A DNA stretch of 64,000 bases from Brachybacterium timonense. Lineage in GTDB: Bacteria > Actinomycetota > Actinomycetes > Actinomycetales > Dermabacteraceae. Below the pieces are notes generated by a model. The model saw only the letters and a program-made list of their open reading frames with translations. It did no database searches and was not told the origin of the DNA. A program made the position numbers and the translations under genes. Position 1 is the stretch's first letter. Every line of letters starts with the position of its first letter. Shown here in pieces: positions 1 through 9,241 of this stretch. Location of the stretch: contig NZ_LT984895.1 of the NCBI RefSeq assembly GCF_900258505.1, positions 2,062,478 to 2,126,477 of the forward strand, given 5' to 3'.

Positions 1-1156
1 CGGCCACGGCACGGGAGCGCTCGAGAGCCTCCGGCAGGGCCGCGAGGAGAATGTCGACATCGTCCTCGGTGGAGGTCCAGCCCAGTGACAGCCGCAGGGA
101 TCCGCGGGCTTCGTCGTCGCTGATCCCCATCGCCGTGAGCACGTGGCTCGGGCGGGTGACGCCTGCATGGCATGCGGACCCGGCGGAGGCGTCCACGCCG
201 CGCTCATCCAGCAGGAACAGCAGCGACTCGCTGTCCGTGCCGGGGAAGAGCGTGTGCACGATATGGCCTGCGAGCACGGAATCGTCCGCGACGGTGGCTC
301 GCGAGGTCGGGTCGACGCGGGCGATGCCGGCGCGCAGACGTTCCGCCAATCCGCGCAGCCGCGCCATGTTTTGCTGCCACGTGGCCAGAGTCTCGTGGAG
401 GGCGGCAGCGAAGGCTGCAGTGTGGGCTGCGTCGAGCGTTCCCGAGCGCAGTCCCCGCTGCTGCCCGCCTCCGGTCGTGCCTGCCACCAATTCGATCTCC
501 GGTTTGACCACGAGGGCGCCGATTCCGACGGGGCCACCGATCTTGTGAGCCGTCAGCGACATCAGATCGACGTCATCCCGCGACGGCAACGGTGCATGCC
601 CGATCGCCTGCACGGCATCGGTGTGGACGAGGGCCCCACGGGCACGGGCGGCCGTGCTCAGGGTGCGCAGGTCCTGCACGACACCGGTCTCGTTGTTCAC
701 CAGCGCCGTGGACACCAGGCACACGTCTCCCGGAGCCAGCGCCTGTTCGATACCGTCGGCGGTGAGGATTCCACGGTCATCAACGGGCATCTCCCGCGCT
801 GCGATACGAGAATCGATCAGCGGGGCGGTGTCTCGCACGGCTGGGTGATCTGTGGCGGTCACAGCCACGGCGCAGCGCTGAGGAGTCTTTTGCAGGGCCC
901 GTCGTGCAACGCCGCGCAGAGCGAGGTTGTCAGCTTCGGTGCCGCCGGAGGTCAGCACGATCCAGGTGCGCGGCACCCCAAGGTCCTCCGCGATCTGTGC
1001 GAGCGCTTCATCGAGCACCGCGCGAGCACGTCGGCCCGCGGTATGCACTGACCCTGGATTCCCCACAACGGCGGATGCCTCAAGAAACGCCTCGCGAGCA
1101 GCGGGTCGCAGCGCTGTCGTGGCGGCGTGGTCGAGGTAGGCGCGTGCGGTGCTCAC
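1..1156 (-). CDS. Cysteine desulfurase (NifS/IscS family), C-terminus cut by window edge
   Basis: PLP-dependent enzyme that removes sulfur from L-cysteine for Fe-S clusters or tRNA thiolation. The frame opens with GTG at 1156 and reads through the left edge (385 codons visible). Seen: N-terminal YLDHAATT, a TSGGTEADNLAL motif, the H-T-DAVQAIGH segment, the PLP-lysine motif SLTAHKIGGPVGIG, and the catalytic cysteine loop ASAGSACHAG near the C-terminus. The GTG overlaps the TGA of the upstream gene as GTGA, so translation is probably coupled. In many Actinobacteria this enzyme precedes mnmA (tRNA 2-thiouridylase); that neighbour would lie outside the window and cannot be seen. Only a few C-terminal residues should be missing. 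Whether it serves general Fe-S assembly or tRNA thiolation is not decided by the sequence. Confidence 0.93.
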   Translation of the reverse strand, partial: MSTARAYLDHAATTALRPAAREAFLEASAVVGNPGSVHTAGRRARAVLDEALAQIAEDLGVPRTWIVLTSGGTEADNLALRGVARRALQKTPQRCAVAVTATDHPAVRDTAPLIDSRIAAREMPVDDRGILTADGIEQALAPGDVCLVSTALVNNETGVVQDLRTLSTAARARGALVHTDAVQAIGHAPLPSRDDVDLMSLTAHKIGGPVGIGALVVKPEIELVAGTTGGGQQRGLRSGTLDAAHTAAFAAALHETLATWQQNMARLRGLAERLRAGIARVDPTSRATVADDSVLAGHIVHTLFPGTDSESLLFLLDERGVDASAGSACHAGVTRPSHVLTAMGISDDEARGSLRLSLGWTSTEDDVDILLAALPEALERSRAVA

Positions 1157-2085
1157 CAGGGCTTCTCCGGATCCGCGCCGGAGCCGCCGCCGTCCTCGCC
1201 GTCGCCACCCTGCGCATCCTTGTTGCGCTCCTCGAGCTCATCCTCCTTGGGGTCCGTTCCGTCGTCACCGCCGTCGGTCGGAGCCTCCTCCTCAGGCCCC
1301 TTGCCCTCGGGGTCGTTGCGTTTGGGCTCGCCCGGGTCGCGCGGCGCCTGGCCCTCACCCTCCTCGGTGGGACGATCGGACGGGTCGTTACCCGCCTCCT
1401 CGTCGGCCTTGCGGCGCTCCTCCTTGATCCGCTCACCGTTGCCCTTGGTGGTCTCGGAGTCCTCGTTACCGTTGCCGCCCTCGGATTCCTGATCTCCCTC
1501 GCCGCCACCTCCGCCAGCGCACGGAGCCATCAGCTGCTCCGCTTCGAATAGCCGGTCGGCACGCTGGGCAGGATCCTCGATCTCCTGGGCCTGCCGTTCG
1601 ATGGAGATCGCCAGATTGTTGATGATCTTGCACTGGGCGTGCATCGGCTGGTTGAGGTCCTTGCCCTCAGACCATTTCTGCAAGGAGACGCGCAGCTCAG
1701 CCTCGGCTTCCGCGTGACGGCCCTCCTGCAGAAGATCCGTGCCACGAGTCAGATGCGGAAGGTATGGCTCGAACCAGTTGACCACGCTCACCGGGCCGAG
1801 CCGCTCGGCAGCCGCCGGATAATCACCGTCATCGTAGGCGTCGTCATGCCAGGCCTGCGTGATCGGCATCGAGACGAAACGGACGATCAGCAGCGCAAGG
1901 ATCAGCAGCGGCACGGCAAGGACCGCGAAACAGATAGCCCGCACGCGGCGCAGACGCCGCACATTCAGACCGAAGTTCTGGGGGCGGCCCTTACGCGGGC
2001 GCGCCAGCTGGGCGCGATCCCCATCCCCGTGCGGGGCGCGTTCAACGGGAGCCTGTGGGGCTGGCGGCGGGGCAGTCGTGGTCAT
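1153..2085 (-). CDS. TPR-like single-pass membrane protein with acidic tail, in the MoxR/VWA operon (BatC-like position)
   Basis: 310-residue protein of unknown biochemical role. Seen: a Pro/basic N-terminus, one membrane helix around residues 50-72, a helical segment at about 75-185 resembling tetratricopeptide repeats (ERLGPVSVVNWFEPYLPHL, then EAELRVSLQKW and a CKIINNLAISIE helix), then about 115 residues rich in Gly, Glu, Asp and Lys. The start is taken at 2085 because it overlaps the TGA of the preceding VWA gene as ATGA; the frame stays open further upstream but lacks a supported start. The position after two VWA genes matches the TPR protein (BatC/BatE-like) of Bat operons, inferred to scaffold or assist the VWA proteins at the membrane. 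The tail is low complexity and probably disordered. Confidence 0.8.
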   Translation of the reverse strand: MTTTAPPPAPQAPVERAPHGDGDRAQLARPRKGRPQNFGLNVRRLRRVRAICFAVLAVPLLILALLIVRFVSMPITQAWHDDAYDDGDYPAAAERLGPVSVVNWFEPYLPHLTRGTDLLQEGRHAEAEAELRVSLQKWSEGKDLNQPMHAQCKIINNLAISIERQAQEIEDPAQRADRLFEAEQLMAPCAGGGGGEGDQESEGGNGNEDSETTKGNGERIKEERRKADEEAGNDPSDRPTEEGEGQAPRDPGEPKRNDPEGKGPEEEAPTDGGDDGTDPKEDELEERNKDAQGGDGEDGGGSGADPEKPW

Positions 2086-3077
2086 CGCGCGGCTCCTGTG
2101 ATGTCGTAGCGGTCCAGTCGGCGCGGCAGCCGATACGTCAGCTCCCCCAGTTCCCAAATGAACAGCGCCGCCAGCGGTATCGATGCGACCCAGTACCAAT
2201 CCTCGAACGCAGTCGCCCGATTCCCCTTCTCCAGCGGGATGGGCTTCAGCGTCACGCCCTCCATCGTGCCCTCGATCGGCTCGTCAGGATCGGTGCGGTG
2301 CAGGTACGGGACGCCCAGATCCTGCGCGATCTTTTCGAGCTGCTGCTCATCGATCACGGAGACACCCTGCTTCCCGTTGCCGTCCGTGATGTATTTCCCG
2401 TCGTTCTCACCGCCGCGCGCCTTCATAGGGCCGCCACTCTCGGTCCCGTAGCCGAGCACCCCCCCGGCATCGACGAACGGCTTCGCCTCGCCGAACGGCG
2501 ACGCATCGCGCCCGTCGGTGTTCTCCCCATCGGAGAGAACGTAAACGAGGATCTGCGAGTCAGGGTCATCACGCTTCGTCTCCGCAAGCGACGTCTTCAG
2601 CGTCTGCAGCGGACGATCGACGTTGGAGCCCTTCGAGTAGGCGGTGGGCTCCGTGCTCAGGGTGTCGACCCAGGCCTTCGCAGCGCCCGCGTCGGTGGTG
2701 AGCGGCAACTGCTCAGCCGCCGTCGAATCGAAAGCGATGATCGAGTAGCGAGACCCCTCGGTCATGTCCATGATCCGCTGCATATCGGCCTTCACGCCTT
2801 CCAGCCGAGTCTGCTCACCGTTGTAGTCCTCCGCATTCATCGACCCGGTGCGGTCGACGACGAAGAACACGTTCGCGTTCATCCGCTGGACCTGCTCACC
2901 CTCCAGTGGCGTCACCGGCCGGATCGCCACCACAGCCATCAGGAGGACCATCAGACAGCGGCGCAGCCACGCAACACGCTGGCGTGGCCGCACCACCAGC
3001 AGCGCAGCACAGAATCCCAGCAGGAGAAGGAACAGCGGGATCGATGCCCACAGGGGCAGGAGCGGTTCGAGCCTCAT
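2082..3077 (-). CDS. VWA domain-containing membrane protein (BatB-like)
   Basis: 331 residues. Two N-terminal membrane helices (about 8-28 and 38-54) lead into a von Willebrand factor A domain starting at VFFVVDRTGSMN. This is a MIDAS metal-binding motif in the D-x-T-x-S form, where the partner gene has the usual D-x-S-x-S. A later S-DGEN stretch supplies another MIDAS element. A C-terminal helix around IPLAALFIWELGEL anchors the domain on both sides, as in BatA/BatB proteins. The start overlaps the stop of the preceding VWA gene by four bases (ATGA). In MoxR operons, VWA proteins act with the AAA+ ATPase as adaptors or substrate-binding modules; the client here is unknown. Confidence 0.87.
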   Translation of the reverse strand: MRLEPLLPLWASIPLFLLLLGFCAALLVVRPRQRVAWLRRCLMVLLMAVVAIRPVTPLEGEQVQRMNANVFFVVDRTGSMNAEDYNGEQTRLEGVKADMQRIMDMTEGSRYSIIAFDSTAAEQLPLTTDAGAAKAWVDTLSTEPTAYSKGSNVDRPLQTLKTSLAETKRDDPDSQILVYVLSDGENTDGRDASPFGEAKPFVDAGGVLGYGTESGGPMKARGGENDGKYITDGNGKQGVSVIDEQQLEKIAQDLGVPYLHRTDPDEPIEGTMEGVTLKPIPLEKGNRATAFEDWYWVASIPLAALFIWELGELTYRLPRRLDRYDITGAAR

Positions 3078-4096
3078 CGCGACCTCCAGCCCAGGACGAG
3101 CACCCCCACCAGGGTCAGGAATGTCAGCACGAAGAACGGTCCGGGATGGTCAGTGCGCACCACGGTCGGGGTCGCCCCGAGCTGCTCGGCCTGTGATTTC
3201 TGGATCTGCTGGATGATCGACGGGATCGCGTCCGGGTCGGAGGACTGGTAAATGCTCCCGTCGATGCGTTCCGTCTCCGTCTTCAGCTCGTCGAAGCACT
3301 CCTCGGAGCACTCGAACCGACCGGGGAAGAAGGTGTAGAGCGAGATGTCACGCTCAGCGATCCTGTCGGCCGCCTCCTTGAGGGAGAACACCGGTTCGCC
3401 GTTCACCTCGTTGTCCGTTGCGAAGATGATCGACCGGGAGCGGTCCTTCTCCGCCTGGTCGAAGAGCATTCCGCAGGAGGCGAGGCCATCGGGCACGATC
3501 GATGCCTCATCCGGGATGCCCCTGGTCCCTTCGACGAAGGTGGTGTACTTCGAGACCTTGTCGTCGGAGTAGTCCTTCGTGCCGAGCCGGTACCCGAATT
3601 CGTCGAAGTCGATCGCCTCCGCACCCTCACGAAGCTCCCGCTCGACCAGGTCGTAGTCGTTGGTCAGAGGGAACACAGTGCGGCTGGTGGAGTTGAAGAT
3701 CGACAGCGCGATCCGCTCGCCCTCAAAATCCTTGACCATGTCGGCGAAGGTGTTGAGGATCTCCGTGTCGTATTCGTACATCGACCCGGACACGTCTAAG
3801 CACAGCACGATGTCACGGGAAGCGAACTGGGGCGTCTCGATCCGTTCCGTGGCCACGCGCCCGCTGAGCACCGAGGACGCGAGCACACCCAGCACCGCCA
3901 TCGCCACGGTGAGCACGCGCAGCACCCGCGAGGCGCGCTGAGCGCGCACGAAGCTCGGCACCCGATCGAGGTAGGACGAGTTCGCCACCAGAACGGGCGA
4001 ACGCCGCATCGCGCGCCGGTTCCAGAAGGTGATACCCCACGTCACAAGGGCGGCGAGCAGAAGCAAGCCGGTGACCCACCAGAACGTCATGACCAT
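3074..4096 (-). CDS. VWA domain-containing membrane protein (BatA-like)
   Basis: 340 residues: N-terminal helix (about 4-24), second helix (about 58-78), VWA domain with a complete MIDAS motif in IVLCLDVSGSMYEYD (near residue 100), and a C-terminal helix at FFVLTFLTLVGVLVLGW. This is the standard BatA layout, with the VWA domain outside the membrane and helices on both flanks. Start at 4096 is chosen because GGAGGTGAT lies about eight bases upstream; ATG at 4090 would give an ATGA overlap with the upstream gene but a poorer ribosome-site distance. Part of the moxR-DUF58-VWA operon. A metal-dependent protein-binding role is inferred from the family. Confidence 0.9.
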   Translation of the reverse strand: MVMTFWWVTGLLLLAALVTWGITFWNRRAMRRSPVLVANSSYLDRVPSFVRAQRASRVLRVLTVAMAVLGVLASSVLSGRVATERIETPQFASRDIVLCLDVSGSMYEYDTEILNTFADMVKDFEGERIALSIFNSTSRTVFPLTNDYDLVERELREGAEAIDFDEFGYRLGTKDYSDDKVSKYTTFVEGTRGIPDEASIVPDGLASCGMLFDQAEKDRSRSIIFATDNEVNGEPVFSLKEAADRIAERDISLYTFFPGRFECSEECFDELKTETERIDGSIYQSSDPDAIPSIIQQIQKSQAEQLGATPTVVRTDHPGPFFVLTFLTLVGVLVLGWRSR

Positions 4097-4644
4097 GTGC
4101 GGATCACCTCCCGGGCTCGCTGCACGGAGTCCTCCAGCGCGCGGTCCGACGACAGGGCGAAGTCGGGTTCGTACAGGTCTGCGATCAACCGTCCCACCTC
4201 GCGGGTACGGGGGTCGGCCACGAGGGTGCGCACGTCCTGGCTCGTCACATCATGACCGGTGGTGCGGCGCACAAAACGCCGCATGACCCCGGTCAGCTCA
4301 TGGTGGCCCTCACGGGCAGCCAGATCACCGGCGTCATGCCGGTCAGCGATGTCGTTCACCGCGCGCAGGAACTCGGCTTTCAGCGCTTCGACCTCACTGG
4401 GCCGGCCCCGGTAGGCGGCACGCTTCTCGATCATGCGGGTGATCCGCAGCACCGCGGTCACTAGTGCGATGATCACCAGCAGGCACAGCGCAGCCAGGAT
4501 CAACCAGGCCACCGAGTACTGCGGCGGATCGATGATCTGGGGCTGCGCAGTGATCTGGGGCTGCGCAGTGATCTGGGGCTGCGCAGTGATCTGGGCCAGG
4601 GAGATACCCCCACCCGGCCCGACGGTCAGCTCAGGATGCAGCAT
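4087..4644 (-). CDS. Small single-pass membrane protein of the MoxR/VWA operon, with N-terminal hexapeptide repeats
   Basis: 185 residues from the ATG at 4644, chosen because GGGAG lies seven bases upstream; a GTG at 4662 has no such site. Residues 19-36 are three perfect copies of ITAQPQ followed by a degenerate copy, produced by an 18-bp DNA tandem repeat. One membrane helix spans about 45-67. The cytoplasmic part (70-185) is charged and helical with a conserved-looking VGRLIADLYEPDFAL segment. The gene lies between DUF58 and the first VWA gene, where Bat-type operons usually carry a small membrane protein such as DUF4381; I cannot confirm that family from sequence. It overlaps the DUF58 gene by 14 bases and the BatA-like gene by 10. 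Confidence 0.8.
   Translation of the reverse strand: MLHPELTVGPGGGISLAQITAQPQITAQPQITAQPQIIDPPQYSVAWLILAALCLLVIIALVTAVLRITRMIEKRAAYRGRPSEVEALKAEFLRAVNDIADRHDAGDLAAREGHHELTGVMRRFVRRTTGHDVTSQDVRTLVADPRTREVGRLIADLYEPDFALSSDRALEDSVQRAREVIRTWS
4534..4596. repeat. 18-bp in-frame tandem repeat (three full units plus half)
   Basis: Three identical 18-base units (4534-4551, 4552-4569, 4570-4587) followed by a half unit. Each unit encodes ITAQPQ on the minus strand, so a copy-number change keeps the frame and alters only the length of the segment just before the membrane helix. Identity at the DNA level, including wobble positions, points to recent expansion by slippage. Confidence 0.95.
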
Positions 4645-5527
4645 GACGGTACTCCCGGGCACGCAGCATGCCGATCATGTCGTCGATGACGGTGGTCTCC
4701 CCCTGGGTGAGCACATGGGTGATGTGCAAGCGATCCAGCATCTCTGAGATGCCATCACGACGGGCCCGACGGTACGCCTCGACATCCCGCGCGACGCGTC
4801 GTGATGTGCGCGCGAGCGAATCGATATCGCGCGGGTTCTGGACATCGACCACGTCGTGGTCCAAAGAATCAGTCTGCAGCGGGTCGGCGTCACCGATCCG
4901 CACCACCATGACGTCATGGCGGGTCGTCAAGCGGCGCAGTGCCGTGAACTCCTCCACGGTGGGGTGCGCCTCATCGGTGATGATCGTCATCAGCGTCGGG
5001 CGCGAGGTAACGCGGAAGGCGCGCTCGAGCAGCCACGACGTATTCGTTGCATGCCCCTGCGGGGTCGTGGCCTGCTGAATGGTGCGCAGCAACAGCTCGA
5101 GGTGGCCGTCCGAGGAGCGCGAGGGCAGCAGCACCGGGCGCTGTTCACCACCGGCCACCAGGCCCACCAGATCACCGTTCTGCTGGGCGAGGAAGCACAC
5201 GAGCCCGGCAGCGATCACCATCGCGTCACGCTTGGACGTGCCGTCGGCCGCAATGGCGGACATCGCCGCGGAGGTGTCCGCCACGATCGACAGGTGCCGC
5301 ACGCGCTCCTCATTGAACTGGCGGATCAGCGGCTCACCGGAACGGGCCGTGGCCTTCCAGTCGATGTCGGAGATCTTGTCGCCCGGCTGGTAGTACTTCA
5401 GGTCATCGAAGTCCTCACCGCTGCCCTTGAACAGCGACTTCCCACGCCCCTGAATCAGGCCTCGAGCCCGGTTCGAGGTATGCAGGTCCACCCGGGCCTT
5501 GACCCGGGTCAGCAGCGAGGTGGCCAT
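4631..5527 (-). CDS. DUF58 domain-containing protein
   Basis: 298 residues with the DUF58 hallmark near residues 38-62: DFDDLKYYQPGDKISDIDWK, followed by a TARSGEPLIRQF-type stretch. DUF58 proteins have a VWA-like fold and are nearly always encoded beside MoxR ATPases and VWA proteins, as here. No membrane helix is seen, so this version is probably cytoplasmic; many DUF58 proteins have two N-terminal helices. GGAGGAG sits nine bases before the start. The gene begins 14 bases after moxR and its end overlaps the next gene. Molecular role unknown; inferred partner or adaptor of the ATPase. Confidence 0.9.
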   Translation of the reverse strand: MATSLLTRVKARVDLHTSNRARGLIQGRGKSLFKGSGEDFDDLKYYQPGDKISDIDWKATARSGEPLIRQFNEERVRHLSIVADTSAAMSAIAADGTSKRDAMVIAAGLVCFLAQQNGDLVGLVAGGEQRPVLLPSRSSDGHLELLLRTIQQATTPQGHATNTSWLLERAFRVTSRPTLMTIITDEAHPTVEEFTALRRLTTRHDVMVVRIGDADPLQTDSLDHDVVDVQNPRDIDSLARTSRRVARDVEAYRRARRDGISEMLDRLHITHVLTQGETTVIDDMIGMLRAREYRHAAS

Positions 5528-5541
5528 CGGCGCTCCTCCGC

Positions 5542-6702
5542 TCAGGGCATCGGGACGGCGTGGAACACCGCGTCGATGATCTGCTCGGGTTTGATGCCGC
5601 TAGCCAGCGCGTCGAAGGTGAGCACAAGGCGGTGACGCAGCACGCCGTAGCGCATGGCGCGCACATCATCCGGTGTGACGTAGTCACGGCCATTCAGCAG
5701 GGCATGCGCCTGCCCCACACGCATGAGCGCCAGCGAGCCACGGGGGCTTGCACCCACGCGCACAGACTGCGGCAGGTTCGGCACCGGGCGCGGCCCGGAG
5801 CCGCGGGTGGTGAAGACGAGGTCGATGATGTACCGCTTGACCGCGGCGTCCACATACACCCGGTCCACCATCTGCTGCAGGAAGCGGATGTCGTCGAGCG
5901 TCACCGAGCCAGCCGGCTGCTTCGGTGCAGACAAGCTGCCGGAGGTCGAGCGATCCAGAATCTCGTGCTCCTCCGCCGGACGCGGGTACGTGAGCACGTC
6001 CTTCATCAGGAAGCGGTCCATCTGCGCCTCGGGGAGGACGTAGGTTCCCTCTTCCTCGATCGGGTTCTGGGTGGCGAGCACCATGAACGGCTCGGGCAGC
6101 TTGTGGATCTCGCCGCCGATCGAGGTCTGCCGTTCCTGCATGGCCTCGAGCATGGCCGACTGGGTCTTTGCGCTCGAGCGGTTGATCTCATCCAGGAGCA
6201 CGACGTTCGCGTGGACGGGGCCGAGCTGGGTGGTGAAAGTTCCGGAACCGTAGTTGAAGATCTGCGTGCCGATGATGTCGTTCGGCATCAGGTCCGGGGT
6301 GCACTGGATACGGGAGAACGAACCGGTGATCGCCGAGGCCAGGGCACTGGCGGCCGTGGTCTTCGCCAGACCCGGAACGGACTCCAGCAGCACATGACCG
6401 CCCGCGGCGAGCGCGGCCAACAGAGTCTGGCGCAGATTCTCCTGGCCCACCACGCGCGAGGAGAAGACGTCGGTGATGGTGCGCACGATGTCCCCCGCAC
6501 GCTCCATGTCCTGGCCACCGATCGCAGCATTCGACGGCGCGAACGAGCCGGAGCGGCGAACGCCCTGTGCGGGTGCCCCCGGGGTGCGCTGGCCAGGCTG
6601 CTGGGCGGGGCCCGAGTTCGGCACTGCCCCGCCATGCGGAGCGCGGCTTGGCGCCGACTGATGGCTTCCGGGCGCGCTAGGCGGGTTGGCTGACTGGCTC
6701 AT
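5542..6702 (-). CDS. MoxR-family AAA+ ATPase
   Basis: AAA+ chaperone-like ATPase, first gene of the operon. Start at 6702 (preceded by GGGGGAA) gives 386 residues; an ATG at 6720 has no ribosome site. The first 65 residues are Pro/Ser/Gln-rich and probably disordered. Seen after that: Walker A as ESVPGLAKTT at about 107-116 (the MoxR form of the P-loop), Walker B VVLLDEINRSSAKTQ, sensor region VLATQNPIEEEGTY, and a C-terminal lid with VGASPRGSLALMRV. MoxR ATPases help fold or activate protein complexes together with VWA proteins; the client is unknown. The gene is divergent from glgX, 224 bases apart. Confidence 0.95.
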   Translation of the reverse strand: MSQSANPPSAPGSHQSAPSRAPHGGAVPNSGPAQQPGQRTPGAPAQGVRRSGSFAPSNAAIGGQDMERAGDIVRTITDVFSSRVVGQENLRQTLLAALAAGGHVLLESVPGLAKTTAASALASAITGSFSRIQCTPDLMPNDIIGTQIFNYGSGTFTTQLGPVHANVVLLDEINRSSAKTQSAMLEAMQERQTSIGGEIHKLPEPFMVLATQNPIEEEGTYVLPEAQMDRFLMKDVLTYPRPAEEHEILDRSTSGSLSAPKQPAGSVTLDDIRFLQQMVDRVYVDAAVKRYIIDLVFTTRGSGPRPVPNLPQSVRVGASPRGSLALMRVGQAHALLNGRDYVTPDDVRAMRYGVLRHRLVLTFDALASGIKPEQIIDAVFHAVPMP

Positions 6703-6914
6703 CGGCTGCGGTTCCCCCATCAGGTGCAGGTGCGTCTGGTGGTGCGCTGTGGCGCATCGACGCCGGTCCACCCCGGAGTGGCCGCTGGCGAACCTCCCCC
6801 GTGGACGCGACCAGGCGCCTGGTTGATCCTAACGCCGACGGCGCTCGAGCGCTGACTCCCTGTGCAGTGCGCCGGACGAATCAGCCGCTGGCCAGGATAC
6901 AGCGGCGATTCTGC

Positions 6915-6920
6915 GAGAAT
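6915..6920 (+). promoter_or_regulatory. Possible -10 element of a leaderless glgX transcript
   Basis: The hexamer GAGAAT ends exactly six bases before the GTG taken as the glgX start. The spacing matches that seen at nucS, the response regulator and hisN, although the first base departs from TANNNT. No ribosome-binding site precedes the GTG. No clear -35 is seen. Weak evidence on its own. Confidence 0.3.
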
Positions 6921-6926
6921 GCGCGA

Positions 6927-9152
6927 GTGCTTCCCGATCGATACGACCGCGCCACCCCGCCCGTCGCCCCCACGTCCCCGGGACTCGTCGTCGACGCCCA
7001 GGGCAATGGAACGTTCGCCGTGGCTGCTCCACGCGCCGGTGCCGTGGACCTGTGCGTGCGGCGGGGCGGAACGGAACAGCGGCAACGGCTGCGGCACTTT
7101 GACGGCGGTCTGCGCTGGGACGACGTCACCGGAATGCTGCCGGGCACCGAGTACGGGCTGCGCGTGCACGGAGAGTGGGATCCCGCGCGTGGACTGTTCG
7201 CCAATCCGGCGAAGCTTCTGCTGGACCCGTATGCACGCGGCGTCTCCCATTCCTCAGCGCTGATGAGCTCGTTCTTCCCGATGCAGGTGGATTCGATGCT
7301 GCACCAGGTCGGGCCGACGCCGCTGCGCTGCGATGTCGACAGCGGTCCCGAAGCGGTGTGGTCCGTGGTCACCCACAACCCTTTCGACTGGCAACAGGAC
7401 CTGCGGCCGCTGGTCGACTGGGACGAGACCGTGCTGTACGAACTGCACGTGAAGGGGTACACGCGTCTGCACCCAGCCGTGCCGCCAGAGCATCGAGGCA
7501 CCTACCTCGGGCTCACGCATCCTCGGGTGCTCGACCACCTGCGGGATCTTGGCGTGACGTCCGTGGAGCTGTTGCCGATCCACGCGATGATGGACGAGGC
7601 TCACCTGACCCGAATGGGTCTGACCAACTACTGGGGCTACTCCACGCTCAGTTTCTTCGCACCGAATCCTGCCTACGCCACCGCGGCCGCTCAGAACGCG
7701 GGAGCGCAGGCGGTGCTCGACGAGGTCAAGACGATGGTCCGTGCCCTGCACGCCGCGGGCCTCGAAGTGATCCTCGACGTGGTCTACAACCACACTGCGG
7801 AGGGCGGCGCCGATGGTCCGTCACTGAGTCTGCGTGGCCTGGACGCTCACGAGTACTACCGCATGCATCAGGGCGAGTTCCATGACGTCACCGGCACAGG
7901 CGGATCCCTCGACACCCGCTCGGTGCACGTGATCGACCTGATCCTCGCCTCACTGCGCTACTGGGTGCAGGACGTACACGTGGACGGTTTCCGCTTCGAT
8001 CTGGCCGCCACCCTCGGGCGGGACGACCACGGGTTCCGACCGGATCATCCGCTGCTGCGCGCCATGATCACGGACCCGGTGCTGCGCGGGGTCAAGCTCA
8101 TTGCTGAACCCTGGGATGTTGGTACGGGCGGTTGGCAGACGGGCTCTTTCCCGGCGCCGTTCGCGGAGTGGAACGACGCCTTCCGTGACGACGTGCGCTC
8201 CTTCTGGTTCGCCGACCGCGCCGAGCGACAGCGCAGCGGCACGCAGGCGATCGGCGGCGTGCGCGATCTCGCCACGCGCTTGGCGGCCTCCAGTGACGTG
8301 CTCACCCGGAACGACCCCGTCGGCCTTCCTGCGGGGCGAAGCCTGCGCTCACCGTGGGCGTCGATCAACTACGTCACGGCCCATGACGGCTTCACCCTGG
8401 CCGACCTGGCGACTTACGAGTCAAAGCGGAATCAGGCCAACGGCGAAGACAACCGCGACGGAACCTCAAATAATCGGTCCTGGAATCACGGCCATGAGGG
8501 AGAGGTGGACCCCAACAGCGCCGAGGGTCAGGCGATCCTGGCTCACCGTCGCCGTACCACCCGCGCTGTGCTCGCCACGCTGCTGCTCGCTTCAGGCACA
8601 CCGATGCTCACCGCTGGCGATGAGTTCCATCGCAGTCAGCGGGGCAACAACAACGCTTACTGCCAGGACAACGAGATCTCGTGGGTGGACTGGGAGCATG
8701 ATGAGCATGGCGTGGCGCTTGCCTCGGTGGTGCGCGCATTGACCACGCTGCGACGCGCCCATCCCCAGCTGCGCTCCCCGCACTTCCTGCGCCCGGCTGA
8801 CCCGTCGGCTCTGGATCCCGGCCAGGTCGCGTGGTTCCGCCCCGACGGAGCCGTGATGGACCACGACGACTGGATGAACGCCTCCCAGCATGTGCTGGGC
8901 ATGCTCCGCCCCGGCATTCCTGACGCCGACGGTTGCACGCACCTGTACGTGCTGCTGTCCGGCGAGGAGAACGACACCACCGTCCGCCTGCCCACAGCGC
9001 CCTGGCCGCACGGCATCACCCGCGTGCTGTTCGACAGCACCCTGGAGGTCCCATCCGCGGCCCCATCTGAGCCGCTCAGCAGCGATCAGCTGACGATGCC
9101 CGCGGGAAGCGTGATCGTCCTCGGGATTGAGGTGTCCAAGGACGTAGGCTGA
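6927..9152 (+). CDS. glgX: Glycogen debranching enzyme GlgX (isoamylase-type, GH13)
   Basis: Hydrolyses alpha-1,6 branches of glycogen or limit dextrin. 741 residues from GTG 6927; the frame is open further upstream, but homology-like sequence begins only at about this point (a start with [17 protein letters not shown] follows). N-terminal CBM48-like domain, then a GH13 barrel with VYNHTAEGG (region I), the nucleophile region [11 protein letters not shown] (region II), the acid/base glutamate in LIAEPWDVG (region III) and [12 protein letters not shown] (region IV). [11 protein letters not shown] is typical of GlgX. First gene of a three-gene alpha-glucan cluster with glgE and glgB. The TreX/GlgX family normally has 650-750 residues, so the length fits. 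Confidence 0.94.
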   Translation: MLPDRYDRATPPVAPTSPGLVVDAQGNGTFAVAAPRAGAVDLCVRRGGTEQRQRLRHFDGGLRWDDVTGMLPGTEYGLRVHGEWDPARGLFANPAKLLLDPYARGVSHSSALMSSFFPMQVDSMLHQVGPTPLRCDVDSGPEAVWSVVTHNPFDWQQDLRPLVDWDETVLYELHVKGYTRLHPAVPPEHRGTYLGLTHPRVLDHLRDLGVTSVELLPIHAMMDEAHLTRMGLTNYWGYSTLSFFAPNPAYATAAAQNAGAQAVLDEVKTMVRALHAAGLEVILDVVYNHTAEGGADGPSLSLRGLDAHEYYRMHQGEFHDVTGTGGSLDTRSVHVIDLILASLRYWVQDVHVDGFRFDLAATLGRDDHGFRPDHPLLRAMITDPVLRGVKLIAEPWDVGTGGWQTGSFPAPFAEWNDAFRDDVRSFWFADRAERQRSGTQAIGGVRDLATRLAASSDVLTRNDPVGLPAGRSLRSPWASINYVTAHDGFTLADLATYESKRNQANGEDNRDGTSNNRSWNHGHEGEVDPNSAEGQAILAHRRRTTRAVLATLLLASGTPMLTAGDEFHRSQRGNNNAYCQDNEISWVDWEHDEHGVALASVVRALTTLRRAHPQLRSPHFLRPADPSALDPGQVAWFRPDGAVMDHDDWMNASQHVLGMLRPGIPDADGCTHLYVLLSGEENDTTVRLPTAPWPHGITRVLFDSTLEVPSAAPSEPLSSDQLTMPAGSVIVLGIEVSKDVG

Positions 9153-9241
9153 TGCTGCACGGCGCTTCCGGACGGGTCCGTCCCAAGGGCCGTGGCCCGG
9201 CTGAGAGACCTCACTCCGCTCCCGAGCAGGCAGGAGACACC

